From Gammaproteobacteria bacterium (GTDB lineage: Bacteria > Pseudomonadota > Gammaproteobacteria > Xanthomonadales > Marinicellaceae), in the NCBI GenBank assembly GCA_041395445.1, contig JAWLAO010000005.1, forward strand, positions 156,244 through 220,243: a stretch of DNA of 64,000 nt, written 5' to 3'. Below the pieces are notes generated by a model, which had not been told where the DNA came from, did no database searches, and worked only from the letters and a program-made list of their open reading frames with translations. Shown here in pieces: positions 57,323 through 64,000 of the stretch. Made by a program: the position numbers and the translations under genes. Every line of letters starts with the position of its first letter. Positions within the stretch are counted from its first letter, which is position 1.

Positions 57323-58138
57323 ATGATAACTGCTAAAATCAAATTGCTTGCAAGTTTATACACGATTGCATTGCTTGGCAGTATCGTTGCATTGTTGTTG
57401 TTTGGTGGATTCAGGTTCAAATCTCCGGTTATCAAAGGCAAAGTTATACAAGCCACGGTAGTTGATATATCTCAGTTACAACCTAAAAAAGTTAAAAATA
57501 CACCTCCAAAAAAGAAAGACCTGGAAATAAAAAAAACGCAGCCTGAGGTCAAAAAATCCGAACCTCCAAAGGAAAAAACCAAAGAACCCCCACCAGTTAA
57601 AAAAGATCCCCCGGTAGAAAAGAAAATAGAACCGGTTGTTGACACGAAAGCACAGGAATTAGAACGTAAAAAACGTCTGGAACGTGAAAAGAAACTAGAA
57701 GAGATTCGACAAAAACGGAAAGAAGCCGAGGAAAGACGTAAAAAAGAAGAGGAAAATCTGAAAAAGCTGATTGAACAAGAAGCCAAAGTCGAACAACCCG
57801 AAGAGCAATCAACACCTGTTGCCCATCAAAAAGGTCAAACAGATGATGAACAATTGAATCAACTGATGGTTCAGTACCAGCTTGCTGTGATTTCAGCTGT
57901 ACAAAGGCAATGGAGTATCCCGCCGTCAGAAAACAAAAACCTGCTCTGTCATGTCAAGGTCAGACAAACCCCCGGAGGTTTTGTTGTTGATGCAACCATA
58001 AGCTCGCCCTGTAATGCTAACTCTGTTGTCAAACAATCAATAATTGCTGCTATCAAAAAAGCGGAACCGTTACCCTATAAAGGTTTTGAGAAAGTATTTA
58101 GTCGTACTGCGACGTTTATTTTTGAGCCAAAAGAATAG
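57323..58138 (+). CDS. tolA: Tol-Pal system protein TolA
   Basis: A 271-residue protein: N-terminal membrane anchor (about 11-32), a long Lys/Glu/Pro-rich stretch (about 50-165; KKVKNTPPKKKDLEIKK, then a charged helical RKKRLEREKKLEEIRQKRKE-like region), and a C-terminal TonB/TolA domain (YQLAVISAVQRQWSIPPSEN, AIKKAEPLPYKGF). It spans the periplasm to reach Pal. It is shorter than E. coli TolA (421) because of a shorter helical spacer. tolB and pal do not follow. Confidence 0.93.
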   Translation: MITAKIKLLASLYTIALLGSIVALLLFGGFRFKSPVIKGKVIQATVVDISQLQPKKVKNTPPKKKDLEIKKTQPEVKKSEPPKEKTKEPPPVKKDPPVEKKIEPVVDTKAQELERKKRLEREKKLEEIRQKRKEAEERRKKEEENLKKLIEQEAKVEQPEEQSTPVAHQKGQTDDEQLNQLMVQYQLAVISAVQRQWSIPPSENKNLLCHVKVRQTPGGFVVDATISSPCNANSVVKQSIIAAIKKAEPLPYKGFEKVFSRTATFIFEPKE

Positions 58139-58233
58139 CCACTCCAGTATAATTCGAGTTACTTTTTCTAATGTTCTTGAGTTTCAATTCTATGCTTGTA
58201 AGATACGCATATAATCAAACTTTGGGATAGACA

Positions 58234-59418
58234 ATGACAGATTTTGTTTCAGACTTAGTAAAAAAGGTTAAACCTTCAGCAACGATTGCAGTGAGTATGA
58301 AAGCTGCTGAATTACGCAGAGCAGGTAAAGATGTTATTGGCTTGGGAGCAGGGGAACCCGATTTCGACACGCCTGATCACATCAAACAAGCTGCCATTGA
58401 AGCTATTAATAATGGTCAAACCAAATATACGGCAGTTGATGGAACGCCGGAACTGAAACAAGCGATTATCGGTAAATTTAACCGAGAGAATGGTCTTGAT
58501 TTTGCCGCAAACCAAATACTGGTCTCTTGTGGAGCTAAACACAGCATTTCCAACTTACTCTCAGCAGTTCTAAATCCGGGTGATGAAGTCATAATTCCGG
58601 CTCCGTATTGGGTTTCTTATCCCGATATGACTCTGCTCGCAGGTGGTGTGTCTGTTATTGTTCCAACCAAACAAGAACAAAACTTTAAAATCTCACCTCA
58701 ACAGTTAGAAAAAACCATTACAGATAAAACGAGGTTGATAATTCTCAACACACCAAGCAACCCAACAGGAAAAGCCTATCGCAAGGAAGAGCTTCAGGCT
58801 TTGGGCGAAGTTTTGCTGAAATATCCACAGGTCATGATTGCCACCGATGATATTTATGAGCATATTTATTGGGGCGAAGAAGAAATCACCAATTTGGGGA
58901 TTTTGTTCCCTGAAATGATGGATCGAATGGTCTTTATCAATGGTGTTTCAAAAGCCTATGCAATGACCGGTTGGCGTATTGGTTATGCTGCCGGACCGGT
59001 TGATGTGATAACAGCGATGCGTAAAATCCAATCTCAAAGCACCTCCAATCCGTGTTCGATTTCTCAAGCAGCTTCAGTTGCCGCATTAAATGGTGACCAA
59101 AACTGCCTTGAGCCAATGAAAAAGGCTTTTAAAGAAAGACATGATTGGTTAATTGCAGCATTGAATGATATTCCGGGTTTTTCTTGCATCGAAGGTGAGG
59201 GGGCGTTTTACGCTTTCCCGAATGTTGAAGAAGCTATGTCAAAAATTGATGGAATCAATAATGATGTGGATTTTTCGACTTGGTTATTGGAAAACGCTGA
59301 GGTGGCTGTTGTACCAGGGACTCCGTTCGGTGCACCCGGTCATGTGCGTTTATCTTTTGCGACTTCAATGGATAATCTGCAAAAAGCCATTGCTAGAATC
59401 AAGAAGGTTTTGAGTTGA
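58234..59418 (+). CDS. Aspartate aminotransferase, class I
   Basis: A 394-residue PLP enzyme. Lys240 in INGVSKAYAMTGWRIGY forms the Schiff base; NTPSNPTGKAY carries the Asn, ATDDIYEHIYWG the Asp/Tyr contacts, and the C-terminal HVRLSFATS the substrate Arg. Subgroup Ib-like aspartate/prephenate-type aminotransferases have this sequence and length. It follows tolA by 95 bases and ends at a strong terminator. It may be aspC-like, but the subfamily name is not certain. Confidence 0.95.
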   Translation: MTDFVSDLVKKVKPSATIAVSMKAAELRRAGKDVIGLGAGEPDFDTPDHIKQAAIEAINNGQTKYTAVDGTPELKQAIIGKFNRENGLDFAANQILVSCGAKHSISNLLSAVLNPGDEVIIPAPYWVSYPDMTLLAGGVSVIVPTKQEQNFKISPQQLEKTITDKTRLIILNTPSNPTGKAYRKEELQALGEVLLKYPQVMIATDDIYEHIYWGEEEITNLGILFPEMMDRMVFINGVSKAYAMTGWRIGYAAGPVDVITAMRKIQSQSTSNPCSISQAASVAALNGDQNCLEPMKKAFKERHDWLIAALNDIPGFSCIEGEGAFYAFPNVEEAMSKIDGINNDVDFSTWLLENAEVAVVPGTPFGAPGHVRLSFATSMDNLQKAIARIKKVLS

Positions 59419-59458
59419 ATCAATAGGGTCAGACACTTGAGTGTCTGACCCTATTGAT
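59419..59458. terminator. Strong bidirectional terminator (GGGTCAGACAC stem)
   Basis: ATCAATAGGGTCAGACAC, loop TTGA, GTGTCTGACCCTATTGAT: an 18-bp perfect stem followed by TTTT, between the aminotransferase gene and the convergent TonB-like gene. Confidence 0.9.
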
Positions 59459-59494
59459 TTTCGTTATTACTCAGGATGACATAGATTTATTTAA

Positions 59495-60127
59495 TTACTC
59501 ATCCAACTTAAATTCATAAGTTTTCACAGCCTGCTGTGAGATGGCTTGTCCATCAACTTTCATCGGTTTAAATTTTGATTTTAATAAAGCTTGTTTAATC
59601 GATTGGTCGAATACTCTTTTAGGTTGAGAGTCTAGGATATGAATATTTTCAACGCCTCCAAATTCGTTTACGGTAAATTCAACTTTAACCCAGCCTTCAA
59701 TCTTATCCTGCATTGCAATTACTGGATATTTAGGTTGTACCGGTAGAATTTCTGTGAGTGAATTTGACTGAGCCACATCTCCGGGTTCTGTGCCGACAGG
59801 ACCTTCCAATACTGGTTTATTAAAGATGTTATCAAAAGTGGACCTGTTATTATCATTGGGGTTGACTTCAATTCCCGGACCATCCCCATCAACAGTGAGA
59901 TCTATGGTTGGAGGAGCTGGCGGTTGTTCTGTAACTTCTCGTTCCGGCACCACTCTTGGGGGAGTTGCTTTGGTCTCTGGTGCTTTCATTTCCTGAATCA
60001 TACTGAAATCGACCATTTCAATATTTGAACTATTGAATTTGGTTGGTTGGGCGATAAGCACAGCCATTAACAAAAACGTAAATAACGAAAAAAATACTGC
60101 TGCCAATGATGATGTTGAATATCTCAT
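59495..60127 (-). CDS. TonB-family energy-transducing protein
   Basis: A 210-residue protein: N-terminal membrane anchor (about 8-28), a Pro/Glu-rich spacer (EMKAPETKATPPRVVPEREV, about 45-70), and a C-terminal TonB domain (PVQPKYPVIAMQDKIEGWVK, KVEFTVNEFGGVENI, ALLKSKFKPMKVDGQAI). It would link an ExbBD-type motor to outer-membrane receptors; no exbBD or receptor gene is next to it. It is clearly separate from tolA. Confidence 0.88.
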   Translation of the reverse strand: MRYSTSSLAAVFFSLFTFLLMAVLIAQPTKFNSSNIEMVDFSMIQEMKAPETKATPPRVVPEREVTEQPPAPPTIDLTVDGDGPGIEVNPNDNNRSTFDNIFNKPVLEGPVGTEPGDVAQSNSLTEILPVQPKYPVIAMQDKIEGWVKVEFTVNEFGGVENIHILDSQPKRVFDQSIKQALLKSKFKPMKVDGQAISQQAVKTYEFKLDE

Positions 60128-60240
60128 AATCTCTCTCTCAAATTATTGTAAATATTTCCCTTACAACAACCCTTCAATCATTGTGACTCGAGTTTCTCAA
60201 TAAAAGTTCAGTAATTATTTAATTCATACGTTTGTTTGAT

Positions 60241-60246
60241 TATAAT
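60241..60246 (+). promoter_or_regulatory. Putative -10 box of the acyl-CoA dehydrogenase gene
   Basis: A perfect TATAAT 35 bases before the ATG, in an AT-rich gap; no clear -35 hexamer is seen at the right distance. Confidence 0.35.
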
Positions 60247-60280
60247 ATAAACTTGTAATTTACCATTATGCGAGACTAAT

Positions 60281-62038
60281 ATGCCAATGATTCCTGCTCC
60301 AGTTAAAGATATTCAATTTGTAGCCGAACAATTATTCAATTTGGAAGAACATTATAAAAAATTACCGGAATTCAGCGAGATAGATGCTGAAACCTTTGAA
60401 ACGATTGTCGATGAGGCTTCTAAATTTTTGTTTGAATATGCAGCTCCGTTGAATCGAAATTCCGATGAGCAAGGATGTCGAATTAAGGATGGAAAAGTCA
60501 CACCTCCTGATGGCTTTGTTGAACTTTATAAGGCTTATTGTGAATCCGGCTGGTCGAGTTTGGACGGAAATCCTGAATATGGCGGACAAGGTTTGTCCTA
60601 TTGGTTACAAACAATTGTCGGAGAACTCAATACCTATTATTGTCCCGGCTGGTCGAATTATCCGGGTTTAACTCATGGTGTTCGTGAATTGTTAGAGCAT
60701 TTTGCCAGCGACGAAATCAAATCTAAATATTTACCGAACTTAACCACAGGCGTGTGGACAGGAACAATGTGTTTGACAGAACCACATAGTGGAACCGACT
60801 TGGGAATGTTAAAAACAGCAGCGTCACCTCAAGACGATGGGACTTATAAAATTAACGGCACGAAAATTTTTATCACATCCGGGGATCATAATTTAACTGA
60901 AAATATCATCCATCTGGTTTTGGCAAGAATGCCGGATGCACCCAAAGGAACTAAAGGTATTTCACTATTTTTAGTTCCAAAATTATTAAATGGCGAGAGA
61001 AATCCTGTTGGACCTGCCAGTATTGAGCATAAAATGGGTCTGAATGGCTCGGCAACCTGCGTAATGAATTTTGATGGAGCAACCGGATATTTAATTGGCG
61101 AAGCCAATAAAGGTCTGAATATCATGTTCACAATGATGAATGGTGCGCGTTTGAATACCGGTATTCAGGGTATGGCGGTTTCCAGTGCATCGTTCTTGGG
61201 AGCTTTGGAATATGCTCGCGAAAGATTGCAAATGCGGTCACTGACCGGAGCGAAATTTCCTGAGAAATCAGCTGATCCGATTATCGTTCATCCCGATGTT
61301 CGTAAAATGTTATTAACACAAAAAGCTATTTCCGAAGGAAATAGAGCTTTAACTTATTTCACCACTCAACAAATTGAAATATCACGCTTTTCGGACAATG
61401 AAGAAGAAAGACAAAAAGCCGATCAGGTGGTTGCGATTTTAACTCCAATTGTGAAAGCTTTTATGACGGAAACGGCTTTAGAAGCCACTAATTACGGTAT
61501 TCAGGTTTTTGGTGGTCATGGTTACATTTCTGAACACGGAATGGAACAGCTTTACCGTGATGCCAAGATATTCACACTTTATGAAGGTACAACCGGTATT
61601 CAGGCACTGGACTTGTTAGGACGTAAAATCATGCAATTCAACAAAGGTTCGTTAGGACCACTGGCAGATATTGTGAATGAATTTGTTGAGAACAATCCTC
61701 AGAATCCTTATTCCGAAGAATTATCTGGACTGATGAAACAATGGCAGGAATTAATTGTCGAACTCACTGGTAAATCCATGAAAAATATGGATGAAATGGG
61801 TGCAGCATCTGTTGATTTCCTGATGTATTCCGGTTATGTTTTGTTAGCCTATTTCTGGTCACAAACCTATCAGGAAGCAGAAAAAGGTGGAAGATTCGGA
61901 CAATCGTTTTATAATGGTAAGATGAAGACTTGTGAGTTTTATTTCAAACGTATTTTGCCTAGAGCTCAAACTCATGTAAATACCATGCTCAGCGGAGCCG
62001 AAAGCCTGATGGATATTAAAGATGAAGAATTTTACTAA
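60281..62038 (+). CDS. Acyl-CoA dehydrogenase
   Basis: A 585-residue flavoprotein of the long ACAD group. Seen: CLTEPHSGTDLGMLKT (FAD/substrate contacts), ITSGDHNLTENIIHLVLAR, MGLNGSATCVMNFDGATGY, NTGIQGMAVSSASFLGALEY, GIQVFGGHGYISEHGMEQLY and TLYEGTTGIQALDLLGRK (FAD-binding end). A C-terminal extension of about 120 residues, usual for this group (for example AidB/DmdC-like ones), follows. It oxidises acyl-CoA in fatty-acid or related degradation; chain length is unknown. Confidence 0.95.
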   Translation: MPMIPAPVKDIQFVAEQLFNLEEHYKKLPEFSEIDAETFETIVDEASKFLFEYAAPLNRNSDEQGCRIKDGKVTPPDGFVELYKAYCESGWSSLDGNPEYGGQGLSYWLQTIVGELNTYYCPGWSNYPGLTHGVRELLEHFASDEIKSKYLPNLTTGVWTGTMCLTEPHSGTDLGMLKTAASPQDDGTYKINGTKIFITSGDHNLTENIIHLVLARMPDAPKGTKGISLFLVPKLLNGERNPVGPASIEHKMGLNGSATCVMNFDGATGYLIGEANKGLNIMFTMMNGARLNTGIQGMAVSSASFLGALEYARERLQMRSLTGAKFPEKSADPIIVHPDVRKMLLTQKAISEGNRALTYFTTQQIEISRFSDNEEERQKADQVVAILTPIVKAFMTETALEATNYGIQVFGGHGYISEHGMEQLYRDAKIFTLYEGTTGIQALDLLGRKIMQFNKGSLGPLADIVNEFVENNPQNPYSEELSGLMKQWQELIVELTGKSMKNMDEMGAASVDFLMYSGYVLLAYFWSQTYQEAEKGGRFGQSFYNGKMKTCEFYFKRILPRAQTHVNTMLSGAESLMDIKDEEFY

Positions 62039-62270
62039 AAAGAATTGCATCAAATGCCTGTTTACATTGCTTATTGTAGCATTATTTTCGGCGTGCACCG
62101 AAGAACCAAAAGAAGAAATAAAACAACCTGAAAGTCAACCAAAACAACTATCTGAAGATAATGTTTTAAAAGGTTACCAAGATCAAATGCAAAAAGCCAA
62201 GGACATGGAAAAGAAAATTCTGGAAGACGCTGAGAAACAGAAGAAAGCCATAGATGATCTCACAAAGTAA
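62022..62270 (+). CDS. Small lipoprotein
   Basis: An 82-residue lipoprotein: signal peptide ending in the lipobox LFSAC (about 21-25), then a polar helical tail (KEEIKQPESQPKQL, EKKILEDAEKQKK) that may form a coiled coil. Its ATG overlaps the end of the acyl-CoA dehydrogenase gene (17 bases) and its stop overlaps the start of gspC (17 bases), so all three may be coupled. Its role is unknown; a pilotin-like role for the secretion system is a guess from position. Confidence 0.8.
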   Translation: MKNFTKKNCIKCLFTLLIVALFSACTEEPKEEIKQPESQPKQLSEDNVLKGYQDQMQKAKDMEKKILEDAEKQKKAIDDLTK

Positions 62271-63126
62271 TAAAAATCTGATTCTGGAAATTATCAATTG
62301 GACAATTATTGGTCTGATTGTATTGTTGTGGATTAAATTTGCACTTTTCAAAGATGATAAGTCCAATCTTCAAACCAATGGTGTACAAGTTGCTAATTCA
62401 TCATTTCAATCATTCAGCCAGTTGAATGATCCAATTGCAAAATATCATGTTTTTGGGTCAACAGAAGTTTTATATGATGTGCCAATCGCGCAAAATCAAA
62501 CATCTTTAAACTGGACGCTCAATGGCACCATGAGTGGTGGTGAGGGCAATCAAGGCGTGGCATACATCAGCAACTCACAAGGAATACAGCAAAAATTCAA
62601 TATTGGCGATAAAGTTTTTGATGTCGCAACTCTTGAAGAAGTGCATAAATCCTACGTCTCCTTTCGCCATAACGGTAAACTGGAAAGATTATCTTTGTCA
62701 GAAAATACCAACTCCACAAGTTCCTCATCTGGTTCTGCCACTAAATCATTGATTCAGAACAAACCGGCAACACCCAGTTACATGAAGCATTTGAACGGAG
62801 CACAGCAACGAAACTGGCAGGAAATGCTCGATCAACAAAAATTCGACCCGAACAAAATCTCATCCGTTGTCGGCAATATCAACTTGGTTACCAACCAAGC
62901 GGGTCAGATTCAGGGCTTGAGAGTGTCGAATTTAGCTGATGGAAACCTGCTCAAAAAACACGGTTTGCAATCGAATGACATCATCACCGCAATCAACGGC
63001 AATCGCATATCAGGCAGTAACCTGACAACCATTCGCCAAACCTTGCAACAAAACCCAAACGCTACGATTACTTTTAAACGTAACGGAAAGGTTCAAAATA
63101 TACAGGTTAATATTTCAGATTTGTAG
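62254..63126 (+). CDS. gspC: Type II secretion protein GspC
   Basis: A 290-residue protein: membrane segment (about 13-30), a homology-region domain (about 55-135; WTLNGTMSGGEGNQGVAYIS, FNIGDKVFDVATLEEVH) that touches the secretin, a Ser-rich linker (about 148-160), and a C-terminal PDZ domain (GLRVSNLADGNLLKKHGLQS, DIITAINGNRI). GspC links inner-membrane platform and outer-membrane secretin. It is 61 kb from gspLMN in this window and is not followed by gspD; a secreted-protein gene comes next. Confidence 0.92.
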   Translation: MISQSNKNLILEIINWTIIGLIVLLWIKFALFKDDKSNLQTNGVQVANSSFQSFSQLNDPIAKYHVFGSTEVLYDVPIAQNQTSLNWTLNGTMSGGEGNQGVAYISNSQGIQQKFNIGDKVFDVATLEEVHKSYVSFRHNGKLERLSLSENTNSTSSSSGSATKSLIQNKPATPSYMKHLNGAQQRNWQEMLDQQKFDPNKISSVVGNINLVTNQAGQIQGLRVSNLADGNLLKKHGLQSNDIITAINGNRISGSNLTTIRQTLQQNPNATITFKRNGKVQNIQVNISDL

Positions 63127-63193
63127 ATTTACAACTTTGAAGATTTTTTGTTATACTTTTAAAGTTATTGTTCATTGAATTATATTAAATCCC

Positions 63194-64000
63194 ATGAAAA
63201 ACTTAATTTTCTTTCTATTAGTCCTTTCCTTTAACTCTTTTGCAAGTGGCATTGCTCCGCTTTGGGTTCTCAATCCAGATATGCCTGACACCGGTTGGTA
63301 TTTTGATGGTTTTGAAGAAACATATCAGGGGGCTTGGGGTGTGAACTGTGAGAATCAGATTGTAAACTTTAATGCATCGGGTACTTTCATGTTTTGCTCG
63401 CTTTATACACATGATTCCACCGGTGTTCCGGTTTGGTACACTTTCTCAGGTGAGTATATCCCCAATGAAGATGTTTATGCCTGGCGTGAGGGTAGGGGAT
63501 TAATGGGTACTTTGACATCACCTTTGTACCACACCGCAGGTGCACCTTGTATTCCTTGTGGCAATACTCCTAATAGTGGTGCGGTTACTACTCAAAAAGG
63601 AACAGTTGTGATGAAATGGCTGACTCCAATTCGTGCTGAGATTACGGTTAACAATACCACTTTAACAGTCTCAAGAATGCGTTTTCATGATGGTTTACAT
63701 AAACGCAATATTGATTTTGTAACACAAGGTTGGTGGCAGGTTTATTGGCAATATGATAGTGGTAATTCAGAAAGTGGTCAGGCAACTTATTATTCAGATT
63801 ACAAAGGAGTTGTTCAATTTGAAAAAATGGATAGTAAACAGTTTGAAGGTACTGTTTTATATACCGAAAATTCAGTTTATTATGTCTCTACGGATCGTCC
63901 TTATGTTGAATATTATGGTGGTACTATTTACAGTGGTGGTCAGTATCCATCAGGACGAAGAATCGCTTTGATTTATAACCCTGATAGTGGTCGCACCATT
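63194..64000 (+). CDS. Secreted protein, unknown family, 3' end outside window
   Basis: From ATG 63194 the frame is open for 269 codons to the end of the window. It begins with a signal peptide (KNLIFFLLVLSFNSFASG). It holds paired Cys (NCEN and FCS; CIPCG) that could form disulfides, and early on the string DTGWYFDGFEETY, close to the GFE tail motif of other secreted proteins here but N-terminal. The rest is Tyr/Trp/Gly-rich and beta-like. I do not recognise the family. It follows gspC by 67 bases, and may be a substrate of the secretion system; that is only suggested by position. Confidence 0.7.
   Translation, partial: MKNLIFFLLVLSFNSFASGIAPLWVLNPDMPDTGWYFDGFEETYQGAWGVNCENQIVNFNASGTFMFCSLYTHDSTGVPVWYTFSGEYIPNEDVYAWREGRGLMGTLTSPLYHTAGAPCIPCGNTPNSGAVTTQKGTVVMKWLTPIRAEITVNNTTLTVSRMRFHDGLHKRNIDFVTQGWWQVYWQYDSGNSESGQATYYSDYKGVVQFEKMDSKQFEGTVLYTENSVYYVSTDRPYVEYYGGTIYSGGQYPSGRRIALIYNPDSGRTI

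Overview
The window is AT-rich DNA from a gammaproteobacterium. Its core genes (tgt, sucAB-lpd, an mrcA-type penicillin-binding protein, dnaB, alr, tolQRA, type II secretion gspLMN and gspC) are gammaproteobacterial. Several secreted proteins end in a DLIFxNGFE-like tail of the kind I associate with Marinicella and other relatives of the Xanthomonadales. That placement is an inference; no rRNA or tRNA gene was recognised to confirm it.

Layout. 1-3.9 kb: the end of a type II secretion operon (gspL fragment, gspM, gspN), then tgt and an acetyl-CoA acetyltransferase. 4.0-6.4 kb: a frameshifted FG-GAP repeat gene. 6.7-12.2 kb (minus): sucA-sucB-lpd, the 2-oxoglutarate dehydrogenase operon. 12.4-20.9 kb: yhhN-like, yceF/maf, a PBP1A gene, small genes, dnaB, alr and a nucleotide-translocase-like carrier. 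20.9-28.1 kb is decay-rich: a broken beta-helix gene, a NYN-domain gene, a broken AraC-type regulator, an amidohydrolase, truC, and a secreted-protein gene split by a decayed IS30-family element. 28.1-31.8 kb: a CoA-transferase, a CPBP protease and a DEAD-box helicase.

31.9-49.0 kb (minus) is a defence island held inside a type I restriction-modification locus. hsdM and hsdS lie at one end and hsdR at the other. hsdR is split by an IS3-family (IS407-like) element with 13-bp inverted repeats and a 4-bp target duplication. Removing the element restores one 950-residue reading frame. Between hsdS and hsdR lie a Zorya-type module (zorA, zorB and an HNH nuclease like zorE), then an operon of an SF1 (UvrD-like) helicase, a DarT-like ADP-ribosyltransferase and a DraG-type ADP-ribosylglycohydrolase, then a PD-(D/E)XK nuclease gene and a GIY-YIG-like/DUF6884-like pair. 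The helicase-DarT-DraG block is bracketed by about 115-bp direct repeats that copy the start of the PD-(D/E)XK gene, which suggests a cassette. The DarT-like/DraG-like pair is the best candidate for an under-described system: a DNA ADP-ribosylating toxin whose partner is a DraG-fold hydrolase rather than the macrodomain protein DarG.

49.1-64 kb: a metallophosphoesterase; a cell-surface-like group (broken SAM methyltransferase, FkbM methyltransferase, sulfotransferase, an ABC-exporter-like membrane protein without ATPase); ybgC-tolQ-tolR-tolA without tolB or pal; an aspartate aminotransferase; a TonB-like protein; an acyl-CoA dehydrogenase; a small lipoprotein; gspC; and the start of another secreted protein. 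Core genes are intact. Accessory genes often carry single-base frameshifts or stops, which is either real decay or local sequence error. Palindromic CCCCTCTCGAGAGGGG units, CTTCGCTTAGTCGAGATGAC units and AATTAGT/CAATGTGCAATGAA spacers cluster around the island.
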